The position numbers and the translations under genes were made by a program. The notes under the pieces were generated by a model. It was not told the DNA's origin. It worked only from the letters and a program-made list of their open reading frames with translations, and did not search any database. This document shows, in pieces, positions 43,958 through 56,676 of a DNA stretch of 64,000 bases. Each line of letters starts with the position of its first letter. The first letter of the stretch is position 1. Source of the DNA: Hysterangium stoloniferum (taxonomy: Eukaryota; Basidiomycota; Agaricomycetes; Hysterangiales; Hysterangiaceae); contig WHVD01000008.1 of NCBI GenBank assembly GCA_015178975.1, forward strand, positions 744,001-808,000, given 5' to 3'.

Positions 43958-46050
43958 CTACTTGATCTCAGCTTTTCTCGCCGTCTTTAACATATCTGCA
44001 CACTTTTCGGCCACAGCGACCACCGAGGCCTGCAAATGAGTAGCAAGGACATTCGGAAATATACTCGCGTCTGCAATCCGCAACCCGCGCACCCCATGAA
44101 CGCGAAGCTCGTCATCCACCACGCCCGGATAAATATCGCCTTCCGGGGCCATACGACACGTCGATGTATAGTGGTAGATTGACTGGCCCCACTGCACAAT
44201 ATGCCGGTCCAACGCCTCTGCCGCGGTGCCGCCGGGAACAGCGTAGTCCGTGATGGGGTACCCGTTCTCGGCCATGCGCTCCTTGATGCGCAAGCACAGT
44301 CGCATGCCCGCGTGTGCGCTCGCCCGGTCCGTCGGGTCAGCAAGGAGGTTCGGATCGCACGCCACCGGCACCCGGGGATCGCTCGACGCCAATCGAACTG
44401 TCCCCCGCGAGGCCGGGCTGACGGGGATGGCCCAGAGACTGAAGCCCCCGCGGTGCCCGTCTTCCTTCCTCGTCTCTCCGTACGCGATCTGGACAAGGAT
44501 GCTCTCAGCTCACGTGTAGCAGGCGCACTAGGGGGTACTGTACTACCGTCATGATCTCGATGTCCGGTATGTTGGCCGGATCCGTCCTGTCGAGCTTGGT
44601 CGGGTCCGCCACGCCGTTCTGGAAGTCGGCCGAGAGCAGCTCGCTCTTCGCGAAGAGGGAGAGCTCGTGCACCGGACACAGGAGCATGCCGGTGCCGAAT
44701 ATCCAGTACTTGAAAAACTCGCGTAACGCCACCCAGGGCCGTCGCTGCATAGATAGTATAGAGTCTTCGAGGGGTACATTGAATAGTATGGGGATGCCGA
44801 TGTGATCTTGCTATACCCGACGCTATTCAGTAACGATGATATGGGGGATAAGCGGGAACACACAAGATTGCTTCCCACGCCAGGCAAATCCTTGATCACT
44901 TCGATCCCTGCACTGGCCAAATGTTCGCGGGGGCCGATGCCACTATAAAGTGCGCGGCTTTAGGGCGGACGCTGAAGTACTCGTGACAGTGAAAACGCCA
45001 CACCTTAGCATGAGTAGTTGAGGGGTGCCGAGACTACCTGCACAGAGCACAACCTCGTTATTCGCAGACACTTTCGCCGACACGCGTTGGCTGTTTTCAA
45101 CGTGTACGCCTGCGACAACAAGCCCGTTTTCTTCTGACCGATCCGACAGCAGGCGGGTGACCAGCGCATCCACACACACGTGCAGATTTTCCTTGCGCTT
45201 CAAGAGTAGAGTTTCAGGGAGGAAGGCGGAGGCGGCATGGTTTCGGCGGCCGTGTTCGTCGATGGTATAATGCAGCTTGGCGATGCCGTAAATAGGGTGC
45301 TCGTCAGAGTTCAAATCTGTAATGAACGGAAAACCAATCCCTTTGGCGGCTTGAACAGCCCTGATAAATACCCTGTCAACTGCTGGAGGTAGTAGAGAGA
45401 GAATCTGAGGAAAACATGCCTCTCTGCTGACTGAAAAAAACGTTGAGCGTGGGATCTGTTCCTCCACTCGCCTAGCTAATGGATGAGTATCCCCAAAAAA
45501 AATTTTTTTGGGAACTTGCCAGATGTATTATGAATCTTACTAGTCCCCTGTTCATCGAGGGCGCGTTCCGCCTTGCGGAAATAAGGGTGCAAGTCGCCAT
45601 AACTCCAGCCCTTCCTCCCCTGCTCTTCCCAAGCATTAAACTGAGCAGGTAGCCCCCACGTGTAAATCATTCCGTTAATTCTCGACGTTCCCCCCAGTGC
45701 ATTGCCGACGACGATCTCCGTCACCTTGTCCGCGACATGCCGTTGGGGCACCGAGGCGGTCTTCTGGCTGCGCGTGCCGTCGGACTGATAGTCCGACGAC
45801 AAGAGCGGGACCCAGGAGGCCCACGTAAAGGCGGTCTTTCCGCGCTCGAGAAGGAGGACGGTGACACTGGGGTCTTCGCTGAGGCGGCTGGCGAGCACAC
45901 AGCCTGCCGTGCCTCCGCCTGGACATTTTTTTTGTCAGAATTTTTCACGCTCGCTTGGGGCAGATATATGTACGCACCGACTATGATGTAGTCATAGGAG
46001 CTTCTGAGCTCGTCGAGCGAAATCGTGCGGCAGGTGTTGAAGGGCCACAT
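43958..46050 (-). CDS. GMC oxidoreductase (FAD-dependent, AA3 family)
   Basis: The ATG at 46050 gives MWPFNTCRTISLDELRSSYD and YIIVGA. An intron then interrupts the FAD Rossmann loop, which continues AGCVLASRLSEDPSVTVLLL and ERG. Family motif 1 is VVGNALGGTSRINGMIYTWG. Further blocks are AWEEQGRKGWSYGDLHPYFR, VLCAGSLGTPQLLMLRCGIG (motif 2) and LPGVGSNLXDHIG. The C-terminal catalytic part reads YHYTSTCRMAPEGDIYPG, ELRVHGVRGLRIADASIFP and ATHLQASVVAVAEK, with both expected His residues. The stop is at 43958. The pieces give a near-complete enzyme of about 600 residues. Members oxidise alcohols or sugars with release of H2O2. No signal peptide is evident, so it may act inside the cell, as metabolite-cluster GMC enzymes do. 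An intron near 45480-45520 contains an A8T7 inverted tract. Confidence 0.9.
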
Positions 46051-46566
46051 CGCGGTGCGCTAGTGTTCAGGGCCCCGTGAAGATAGACGTGGGGCTCGAT
46101 CGTGAGAAAGGAAGGACATCCACACCCTGACATCGGTCCCCACCTTAAGAAGACTAGGCGCCAAACTTCGATTTGGAAGTGGACCCGGACTGAATTAAGC
46201 AGCGGAAGGCCGCGATCGAAAGGCATGTCACACTCTCCGTGACGAGAGCCAAGGCGCAATTAATGCTATATATATATCTGTAACGGGAAAGCGTCCTCGG
46301 GTTTCCGCTTGATTGCCAGTTTGGCGAGTGAAAGACGAACGAAAGCGCGATACGTACGTAATTGCACAGGCTACGCAGGGTCGCGTGAAGAGAGCATCCA
46401 TCGACCCTGGCGGTGGCTAAACTTACGTCCACAGATCATTCATTCACCAGCCATCTCGATCGAAGCCCCATTTGGGTAATCGACTATCAAAAGGCTCGCC
46501 ACGATTGATCTATAACTTGTGATACAAACGCTGTTGTGCTTCGATCCCCCCTTCCTCCCTTCTCAC
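46051..46566. promoter_or_regulatory. shared divergent upstream region of GMC and DUF6534 genes
   Basis: 516 bp between two outward-facing start codons. Contains ATATATATATCTG near 46266-46278, a candidate TATA element. Any co-regulation is inference from the layout. Confidence 0.4.
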
Positions 46567-48411
46567 ATGTCATCTCCCATCCCTCTACCAGCCCTCCCTG
46601 CGTTTGACAACACAGTTGGCGCTGAGCTCATCGGCGTGCTCGTCTCAGTCCTGTAAGAATCCGATACGATCATTGTGCTGGCAATATCTTGAAATTGCCC
46701 GTCAGATTATATGGGATTTCTCTAGTACAAGTCTATATATACTTTCAGACATTTCCGGATGATTCGAAGAATTTGAAGATCCTTGTATGTTTTGCCATAC
46801 TCTAAATGCTTCTCTGGCGGCTGATGTACCCAAGGTTACGATGCTATGCCTTCTGACGACTGTTGCTGCTGTTTTAACGTGTAATGGACTGTACTACTAT
46901 GTAGTAACCAACTTTGCCAATCCCCAGGCAATGCTGTATGATTATTGGTAAGTCGTTTATTGTTGCAATGATGATGTTTACTGACGGTATCCAGGTCATG
47001 GGTGGTAAGTGCTTCACTCGCTGGCACGGCCAGAATGAAATTAAAGCGATTGGTGCCCGCAGTACGAACCATTCTTCCAGGTGAGGTGCAACGCACAAAA
47101 GTTAGATAGCACACAAGGCTCACGCCAGCCCAGATTATTATATCTCTCACCGTTGAGACGTGAGTAGCACGCGATCAATCATCTCAGGATGAAAATTAAC
47201 AGCCGCAAATAACGTAGCTTTTTCGCCCTCCGCGTCTACACATGTGAGTCTCCAGCGAATCGCGAGAGAGCCCGTGCTAAGGCAACGGTCACTAGTGAGT
47301 GGAAAAAAGAAGATCTTTTTCATCCTCATAGTAAGCGTCATCAGTCTGTCATCCTACCAGCACACGCAACTAACCCGAAGTAAGGCCGTACTCGCCATCA
47401 TCGCCAACGGTAAGCGTCTATAAAATATTAAACTCGCATCACGCCCCGAGGTCCATATTGATATTTTTTTGCTCGCCTAGGTACCAAGCTATGTCCGTCC
47501 CTGTCATACTATTTGAAATTCCGTGTTCCCTAACCCTCTCTACGACAGTTGCAATAGTACAAGTGTACGTGCCGATCGCACCCCCCCTGCGCTCGTCTGG
47601 CTAATGAGGATTGCAGCATCAAACACCCCTTCACGGGGCAAAATCCCGGGAAAATACAACAAGTCCGTTTTTTTTTTTTCCGTTGATTTTGAGATAGGCT
47701 ATATGCGTGGTTCTTAGATCCCGTCGTGCATTTCTTTGGGGGCCACGGCGGCGTGCGACTTTGCCATCGCGAGCATTCAAACGTATTATCTGCAGCGCGG
47801 AAGGACTGGCATCAGGAAGTATGTTAAAACAAAAATACTCGGTGCATATATGCCCTTACGCTTCTCCTTTTTTCCTTTTTAGGACGGACCAGATGATCAA
47901 TATTCTAATCATGTATACGGTCAGCTCCGGAACTTTGACTACGTGTGTCTTTCGCCCTAATTTATCCACGTCGCTGATATGTCCCTTGTAGAGTTGCTGC
48001 AATATTCGGACTCGTCTTCGTGAGGGCCTCTGTCTGACATTATTTGAAAAGCCGTCTCACGCCTTCACAGTATGCCATTATGCCAAACAACACTATTTTC
48101 TGGGCATTTACATCTATTAGTTGCGGTTGTAAGTTGGTGCCTTGCGTATGGATCGTATACTAAGCTGTCTCGTCTCCCTATGCTTCGTTGTTTAGCATAC
48201 ACCAATGCTCTGCTCGCCTCGTAAGTCCAGGACGGTCTAATCACGCTAGGCCATAGCTGATCATGTTCAAAGTTTAAATGGGCGTAGAAACTTGCGGTCG
48301 ACAATGGCCTCGACTAACGGCCGTAATGTCGCTCTCAGCAGCATGGGGTTGGCGAATGGTCTCAGTCCCATAAGAATTGGGCCCCGTAGGGTATGCTTGG
48401 TTTCACTTTGA
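46567..48411 (+). CDS. DUF6534-type multi-pass membrane protein (perhaps decayed)
   Basis: The ATG at 46567 begins MSSPIPLPALPAFDNTVGAE and LIGVLVSVL. After an intron, YGISLVQVYIYFQTFPDDSK and NLKILV follow, then GLYYYVVTNFANPQAML. Later blocks are TDQMINILIMYTVSSGTLTT, VAAIFGLVF, YAIMPNNTIFWAFTSIS, YTNALLAS and LNGRRNLRST. It ends ...GPRRVCLVSL at 48409-48411. This order is that of a large agaricomycete family of seven-helix proteins of unknown function (DUF6534). The middle (46950-47700) is hard to splice: only weak pieces of helices 3-5 are visible and a direct frame is not recovered, so the gene may be damaged there. It is divergently placed to the GMC gene. Confidence 0.7.
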
Positions 48412-49390
48412 TCTTGCTTGCTGGCCTGCCACTCATGGAATACCTTTTCCAGTCATGTGACAGCACCACCGTTAATGACGGGGTTATTAGTTATACCCCC
48501 ACTGACAAAGAAAACACGAAGGAAGAGGTATAGAGTATAAATTCAGGTTTATACGGGGATCCACATGTTTTATATCTGTATCGATACATAAACTAGTCAA
48601 GTTTAATTCAACCTTGTTTTGCGTGCAGCACTTTGCGAAAAGAGCTGTGTGTGTGTATAGGAGTGGCTGATCAAACGTCAACGCGTCATGCCGGGAGGAC
48701 CGGTACTAGCGGTCCGGAGCAGTGTCGTGCCGGTTAATCTTAGCCAACACCGGAACCAGAGGCAGCGCTCCATCAGTCATATCGTTATTGACCGCTATTG
48801 GACCATGTCACAAATCGGATTGTGGTGGCCTTCGCCTGCTTTCAGAATCTGTCTGTGTGCTATTTATATACGTCCCCTATGATCTGGGCACCGCTCCGCT
48901 TTTGCGATACATTCGGGCTAGTGTCCGCAGAATGGCACGGAGTCCTCGGATAAGTCCGGCAACCTTCCCAATTGTCCGTCAATAGCTCTAACCGACACTG
49001 ATACGCGAATACCTCCGTAGTTAGGTCCTGATGTATGAATAACTAACAAATCAATGGTGCTCTGCAAACGATCATCAGGCACGCCAGCTTCTTTCATAGT
49101 CACTTCTGGCCACACACAGTCTTGTAGAAGTGGGACGCCTATCTTCTCACAAAAAAATGGGGTTCCGCTTCTCAGCGGCAGGGAGATCTCAGTTGGCAGC
49201 CATCAGACTTTTAACGGCCCCTTTCTCGTTGGGCGATGGCATCACGACATTGATAAGGTGAAATCATGGTTCGTGATCCCATCAGGGTAGAAGACAATAA
49301 ACAATTCGACAACCCAGCCGCCAAGGCTTAATGTCTCACGACTGCCTATCAGCAACACCAGTCAGTTGAGACCCAATTCCTACTTTTCCT
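48412..49390. other. no assignable gene
   Basis: Intergenic region before the second P450. Short frames at 48688-49290 lack motifs. Confidence 0.4.
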
Positions 49391-51521
49391 ATGCTGGACG
49401 CACCCGCACCTGTTATTCTCGTGGCACTGGTGTTTCCTGTTGTGTTGAGCATCTTTACCGCTACTCGCAAGGACCCATTAGTAAGAAGAGAAACAAGGAA
49501 ACCTTAATACGAGAAATTCAATATCTTTTTAGTCATTTATTCCATGTGTAGGGCGAGCCGGAAGGTTTCTCTCCTTCCTGGATGCCATCTACAACTTCTG
49601 GGATACCGAAAAGACCCTGAAGGAAGGCTACAAGAAGGCGAGTTCCGTCCTGTTCCCTTCCGTCTGTCATAATAACGAGACTGTCCTATATAAGTTTGGC
49701 CATGGCCTATTTCGGCTCGCTGAGCTGTCCAAGTGGCATGTTATCGCATCCAGCAAGCAGCACCTGGAGGAAGTGGCAAATGCACCCGAGGAGGTCCTCT
49801 CTTTTACACACGGAATCAACGATGTACGTGCGCACGATTAAATCGGGCTCATTCTCCATGTCGAACACGCGTGTGGTAAACAGGCTTTGGCGATGGAGTA
49901 CACCATGGGAGAAAATGTCCTCAACAACCTGTACCATGTCGACATCTTCCGCACACGCCTTACAAAAGGTCTCGGGCTGCTATTTGACCCTGTGAGAGAC
50001 GAGCTAGTTAAGGGGTGTAACGAGGCCATTCCCGTGACGAGTGGTGGGTAATCACCGTGTGCATCTTACCTGTGTCCAACCGTCATTCTCCTTTCAGAGT
50101 GGACGCAAATGCGCGTCATGGAAGCTGTGACCACCATAATCTGTCGCAGCTCCAACCGCATCTTTGTGGGAGCCCCACTTTGTATGTGTCTCCCTGTCAG
50201 ACAATCTTTTCCCGTCCGCATCATGACATTATTATTTCCAGGTCGGGATCCAGAGTATGTCAAGTTGAATATACAGTTCGCCCTCCACATTACCTTGGCG
50301 GCACACATTATCCGGCTATTCCCCAAATTTCTGAAACCGTGAGCCTCTTCAGTCCACCGCCTCCTCCCTGTTAGCTGAACGACAACGACACTTGAAGGCT
50401 AGTCGTTCGATTTCTCACAAACGTTCCCCAGTCGATCCAGAAGGCGTCAGCTCACCTGGCCCCTATCATCGAGGAACGCCAGAGAAAAATCGATGCGCAC
50501 GGCAAGGACTATCCCGACAAGCCCGTACATCTTCTCCCCTATTTGCATGTCCTCCACTCACTCACTTTTTCGCTCAGAATGACCTCCTGTCGTGGCTCAT
50601 GGACGAGGCCGTAGGACCAGAACGAACAGCGCGAAACCTCACCTTGCGCATGCTGATCACCAATTTCTCTGCAATACACACAACCTCGGTGGTGCGTCGA
50701 TTTACTCCTCACAGTGCCAAGTGTGTATACCCACGCAGTGCCACAGGCCTTCAGCAACGCCCTATTTCAACTGGCGGCACGCCCCGAGTATATCCACCCA
50801 CTACGGGAGGAAATCGAACGCGTCGTCTCCGAAGAAGGATGGTGCAAAGAGGCCCTGTCGCGTATGGTCAAGCTAGACAGCTTCCTCAAAGAATCCCAGC
50901 GATCTCGAGGCATATCAGCGCGTAAATCCCCCTTTCTTTATTTTATTTTATTTTATTTACCTCGCCTTGCGCGTTTCTCATGCCGTGCCCATAACTCACT
51001 CACTTGTGCGCGTCGTGCAGTGTCGATGATGCGCAAGGTCCTGCAGGACTTCACCTTTTCCGACGGCACGCGCCTGCCCCGCGGGACGTATCTCGGGGCT
51101 GTGTCGGTCGCCCGCCAGATGGACGCGAAGCACTACGCCGATCCCGCCGAGTTCAGGGGCTTCCGATTCGTCGACGCGGACGCGGAGGATGACGACCTGC
51201 ACACGGAGGCCAGAAACCAAATGGTGGCGACGAGCACCGAGTACCTCGTCTTTGGCCTTGGGCGGCACGTCTGGTGAGTGTAGCCACGGTCTCAGATATG
51301 CGTCTGCCGCGCCGTCTCATTGTTCCCCCCCTTCCCCGGTATGTTTTCGACAAAGTCCTGGGAGATTCTTCGCCGTGCTCGAGATGAAGTGTTTATTAGC
51401 CCATATGATTCTCACGTACGACATGAAGATCGACAAGGTTCCGGATCCCCTGTGGTTCGGCGTTGCGGTCATCCCCGACCACAAGGCTGAGGTTCGTTTT
51501 AGAAAACGGGAGGTGGCATAG
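49391..51521 (+). CDS. cytochrome P450, fungal microsomal type
   Basis: The ATG at 49391 encodes a membrane anchor (PVILVALVFPVVLSIFTATR). Next exons give RFLSFLDAIYNFWDTEKTLK and EGYKK, LAELSKWHVIASSKQHLEEV and EEVLSFTHGIND. MGENVLNNLYHVDIFRTRLT, VTTIICRSSNRIFVGAPL and IQFALHITLAAHIIRLFPKF follow. NDLLSWLMDEAVGPERTARN leads to the I-helix LITNFSAIHTTS. ExxR is in FLKESQR; FTFSDGTRLPRGTYLGAVSV follows. The haem loop is LVFGLGRHV, then Cys split TG|T by an intron (donor GTGAGT at about 51274, acceptor ACAAAG), then PGRFFAVLEMKCLLAHMIL. It ends RFRKREVA at 51521. All key motifs are present. It is the same subfamily style as the P450 at 40208-42472, including the intron in the Cys codon. Confidence 0.87.
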
Positions 51522-52009
51522 CGTCGGGGTAAAGGCGGTGCAAGTTCACCTCTGATGGAAGAGACCCTAACAACGTCTGTTTTCAATGCGTGGATATTAA
51601 ACTCTAGACCCTAGCCCAAATGTATAGTAAATAGGGAAAAAAATTAAACACTACGTATGAAGATGGCGTTTCGGTCAAAGTTTACTGTTCGTCTTGCACG
51701 ATAGTCGCACCACGAATAATAATAATATAGCCCAAAATTTACGATTAACGAGAGGTCTGACCGGGTTATGGATGTATTCTGTCATAAAGCAATATATTTT
51801 ACATCCCATAATCAACCTTAGATTGAGTGCTTGATTACAACCATCCCGCCGCCAGCCAGGTGACTCTGAAGAGCAGAGAATCGACGGCAACATAGTATAC
51901 GTGAAATTTGAAAGATTGTGTAGATAACAGTGGGAAAACACGCGAGTTTGTCGGAATTACATGCGATCACCTGATTAAATATATACTTGGAGAGGGGGAG
52001 ACTTCTCAA

Positions 52010-54667
52010 CTACGCCACAACAGCCCCATTCATGGTTATTTTACCCCTGCGAATCAGCAACGCCACCAACCCGCCCAGGGCAGAGGCGACGATCCCAGCA
52101 ATGAAGACCTTGTCAATAGCATTAATATACGCGTGTGTGACAAGCCCTTTCAGTGGTTCCGGGAGAGCCAACACTGTTTTTACACTCTCCAAAACAAGCT
52201 GCAGTGTTTCTGGAGGCAGGTCAGGCGCGAATATCTTGATCTGTGCGCGCAGTTGTCCGGAGAAGACGGCACCTCCCGCACTATTATGCATGAGATTAAA
52301 ATTGCGGTTCATGGAAAAAGGGCTGAGAGGAGTAGAGTATATTATTGTACGCACGCTATGCCGATTGCGCTCCCCAAGAGCTGGACAAATGTCATCAGGG
52401 ACGTAGCCTGCGGGACCAGCTCTTCTTGCTTTACAAACTCGGCTTGGGCAATGACGATCTACAAACACACATGAAATCCCACGTCCAACCGTGTGGTTTA
52501 TGTATATATGGCAACATACCGTGTTCTGGATAGCGGCCCCTATACCAGGACCCAGCAAAATCTGATACCCCGCTATACGGGCAAGACTCGTATCCGGTGA
52601 AACCGTGTATAGCAGAGCGAATCCTGCCGCAGAAACGAAAGGGGCAAAAAACAAGAATGGCCATGGGTATCCCGTTTTCTGTCAAATAAATAAATAATTT
52701 GGAATATTTGACAGATGTAAATACTCTTGAGTACGTACTGTAATTATCCCACCGGCGACAAGCGTGGCTGGAAAAAAAGCTCAGACATGGTGAAAACTAT
52801 TAGTGAGATAAAAATGATGAGTACCCATTACTCCCGAGCTGGATTGCATTGAATGAGTGAACGTCGGATGATCTATGGGACAACGTACATCATGAATGGC
52901 AATATATCGATGCCAGACCTCGTCGCGGAATGTCCTCGCAATTGATACAACAGAGGCTAATAGAACAAGGGAACAATACGGCATTTTCATTTGAGGGGGG
53001 AGTTAAATTTCACTCGATATCGTGCGTACCAAATAGTACTAAATATTTCAACCCCCAGGCCGGTCAGATAAAAGGTAAAGTGAACACCAGACTAGATAAT
53101 GGACTCACAATGGCCAAAATGAACGCCATCTGAAGCATAAACTGTGGTAGAAAACGGGGGGAGTGATTGATAAGGTCATGCAACATCTTCTGCTGAGAGC
53201 ACCACTCACACCCTCCAGGAATGCCCCAAGGATGTTCCGTCGCCCAAGCATTCTGAGCGGAAGGATCGCATTGTCTCTTTGGAAGTGTTCCCACACCACA
53301 AAGCCTCCGAAGAGGACGAGGGACTGTGAAAGTAGGGAGGCGGTGTCGGAGACAGACCACAGCGAATTGTGAAATAGACACTCACTACGACAATGAGAGC
53401 GATGACGAGAGGGTCATTCCATGGCCTTACCCCGCCACCCCATTGTAGTGGGATGAGGAGGAGTGTCGTAGCCGCTAGACTCAAGAATGACCCAACCCAG
53501 TCTAACCGCATCCATGCTTTGATATGCGATTGATCTTTAGACACAATAGGGAGCCTGGGGAGTGTTATAAACGACGAGAGGAGAGCGGCGCCTCCGATCT
53601 GAGACATCAATCGTTAGGTCTCAGAGTGTCACAGGCAGATACGAAACACCAGGGAAATCTTCTTACGGGAAGGTTAATATCTGATGCAATTAAATACATG
53701 AGCGTGTGGAGGACACCGAAATGGTAAACCTACAGAAGCACCAGCTGCCAGACCAGGAAACGTTAACGACATATTCTCTTTCAAGAAATCGGAACATACC
53801 GCCACGAAACACGGTCTTTCAAGAGATGAGTGAAATTACTCTAAACATTTTTATTTTGTTTCAAACCATACCTGCAAACACACCCCCAAGCAGTGGTCCA
53901 AAAATCGAACAAGTTGCAAACACGGCACCGATGAGACCCATCAACAGTGGTCTTTGAGTGAGGGTGGTCGTCTTTTGTATTATTATCAGAAAACACGAAA
54001 ATAACAGATTAATACCCGGAGTTATCACAGTGACAGACGAAATCTTACGCGTGCAGTGATGGCCATGATCGCTACCCATATGCCTGCCCCGCCAAGACCA
54101 GCCACCGCGCGTCCAAAAATTAAGAAGTTCACAGAGGGTGCCACGGCGCAGAACAAACTGCCAATTTCGAATATCGCAACGGAAACAAGGAATACCGGCT
54201 TGGCTGGTGCTATGACGAGCACTCGTCCGAAGAACAACATCAGGCCAGCCTGGAAAAATAGACGTTGCCATTGTCAGCTGCAACGTAACAGTGTATTTTG
54301 AGGGTTTATATTCGATTACCTGGGGCAGGAAGTAGGCCGAGGCAATCCACGACAAGTCGGAGACAGCGTTAAAATGAGATGCAATTGTAGGGAGCGCGGT
54401 GGAAATGATGGTCTGGTCGAGACTGACTAAGGAAAATGCGAGCATAAAGGAGCTGCCAAACGAAATAGTATCTCTGAGATGGGGGACCAAGGTACGGCGA
54501 TGCTACGGGATTGCATACCTAAACATCGCTGCAAGACGCGGACCGGATAGCAGAGTACTCGGCGCATCGTGGGCTACTAGGGCGTCGTCGGTCCCATTGA
54601 GCATTATGTGTTCCTTCGGCGAGGGAGTCTCCAGCGGGCCATCCTCGGAGCGAGAGAAATACGACAT
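52010..54667 (-). CDS. MFS drug:H+ antiporter, DHA2 type (14 helices)
   Basis: The ATG at 54667 gives a short cytoplasmic start (MSYFSRSEDGPLETPSP). After an intron come helix 1 (MLAFSLVSLDQTIISTALPT) and SDLSWIASAYFLPQ. Motif A region AGLMLFFGRVLVIAPAKPVF and LIFGRAVAGLGGAGIWVAIM follow. Motif C is GLIGAVFATCSIFGPLLGGV. Further exons hold SSFITLPRLPIV, WMRLDWVGSFLSLAATTLLL, YTVSPDTSLARIAGYQILLG and the end YINAIDKVFIAGIVASALGG to LIRRGKITMNGAVVA. Family members export toxins or metabolites across the plasma membrane. About ten short introns; two exons in the middle (52700-53100) are poorly resolved. Placed tail to tail with the P450 at 49391-51521. Confidence 0.85.
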
Positions 54668-55903
54668 GGGAAAGCAGATAGATTGTGACTTGGTGGGACG
54701 ACCCCGTAGAAGTAGGCTATTGTTCTATTGTGGTTGAATTGGGAAGGCGCTCAACCTTATCTGGTGTGACTGGAGATGAGTCGCGGGGTGGGCGGTCTGC
54801 GTGGGCGGAGGGCACGCCCATGTGGCGGGCTGTTGCGGTGTGGACTCGACTTGCTTCTTTTCGTGAACCATGATTGCTGTTCAAGTTTTTCCGGTGAATT
54901 GAAGATTGATTGATTAGCGCTTCGGGCAAGTCGCGTCATTGATTTGACCATAACCGAGGGTTTTGGCGACTGGTCGAGATGAAATGGCAACCTGGCACGA
55001 CCGTGACGCGTTCCAACTTGAAATCTAACCTTCGAAACTTACAGAAGTAGGGCAACGTACGATCTGTACGTAAGATCACATTCTGACAACATACGCGATC
55101 TTTACATAAGCACAAGGCTGGGACATACTCCTCAACTTTGTTCTGTGTTGACAATTCTAAGTATTTATCACTGATTTAACTCAGAAACTTATTTTCATTT
55201 CATTAATTATTTACAATTCACTTTTATATCTTCATTTTGAATTCATTGAATCTTAAAGACATACATAAGTCAGTCTTTTTCACAATTGGTTTGGAGTTAG
55301 AATAATTGTTATTCAAGCAATGAATGCCAACTCTTCCCCTGTTATGATCTTCACCTGAAGTGAGTCATTTGTACCAACCATAGCCTTGTTCCATTATGAT
55401 AGGTCTCATTTCAAATGCTCCAAACATCCTTCTATAATCATGATATTTATCCAGCATCCTCACATTGGTCTTCCTGATTGTGACATCTCTATCAGCTGGG
55501 TCTCAATGCTTATATGACTTTTTTATTACCTTCCATTTTCTTATGTGGCTGTGCTTACCCTTACCATGTCATATTGAGGCCTTTCACACATCCTGGCTCC
55601 CATTTAATTTTTATTCATACTCATACTCCATTTCCCTCTCATTCTGCTCATTTTTTTGTTATGGAGTCCTTTAGTATAAATCACTGTCTCATACTCTAGT
55701 ATTCTTCAGTTTGAATATTGATATATAATCTCCCTCTCTTGTCTTAGAGTTTGCATGCTCATATCTTCTGGTCTGAAGTATTGACTGTATACATAATTAT
55801 ATCTTCTTGAGCATTTTGTCATGCTGGGTGTTATATTCTTGTCTCTGCTTGTTTCCTATTTATCTTAAAATACCAGAACATCTGAATAGCTGTCTGAGAG
55901 CAC
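54668..55903. other. no assignable gene
   Basis: AT-rich sequence, no domain recognised. The right part (55150-55900) is strongly T-rich and may be old transposon DNA, but I could not place it. Confidence 0.4.
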
Positions 55904-56094
55904 ATGTTATGACCCATGCATTCGGCACACTGTCAGCCCTGATCGGACCTCATGCAAACCTCCAATCACTTGCAAACTGTTGGTAAACCGACTAACCCCA
56001 TTTAGCACATCCATTATTCCCGATTGGTATTTTCTGTCCACCCTTTCTATATAACCAGTTTCCACCTCTTTCCACCTCTGTAGTAGTCTACATC
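55904..56094 (+). repeat. truncated LTR-like fragment
   Basis: Begins TGTTATGACCCATGC, the same first ten bases as family-B LTRs, and has a TCTATATAACC TATA-like motif near 56046. It stops where the next LTR begins at 56095, so it looks like the left part of another LTR interrupted by that insertion. Confidence 0.45.
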
Positions 56095-56642
56095 TGTTAT
56101 GACCCGTTCCTGGATGTTTCAATATCCGACTCCCGATCTCCAACTATGGAACATCATAGTTACCGTATCCTCCGCATTCTTCCCTTGTTCCACATTTGGT
56201 AATTTGTCCGTTGACAAGTATTCACTTGTTTGTCTATTATATTCCTGTTTCGGAATATTGTCTCCCCGATATGTCTTATTGTATTTCCGTTTTAAGAATA
56301 CTTCCATTTCCATCTTATTATGGTCTCAGTTTGTAGTACAATAACGAGAAGACTTATATTAGTTTCCACGAATTTGTACTTTACCTTAGATCTGATATCG
56401 ACTTAGTTTCTGATTCCTTCTTCCGTCTTTCTGTACGCTCGATATTCGGAACTCTTCGGAACTCTGAATATCCGTACATATCTTCCATTGTAAGTCTCAC
56501 CTCTGAAATTAAGGACTTTGAGCGTTTGCGTAGAGGTGCAGCACATAAGCTGAAGCCAACGTCCTGACCCTATCCGACAGTTCCTGACTTTCCGGTGACT
56601 TTCCAATAGTTCCAGAATAAGTTCCTGACATGGTACTTAACA
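56095..56642 (+). repeat. family-B 5' LTR (548 bp)
   Basis: TGTTATGACCCGTTCC...GGTACTTAACA, colinear with 26832-27410 and with the reverse of 57379-57941. Preceded by ACATC (possible half of the target duplication). Core CACATAAGCTGAAGCC near 56541-56556. Confidence 0.9.
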
Positions 56643-56676
56643 GTATATCAGATCTCAACTCTGCGACTCGCTCATC

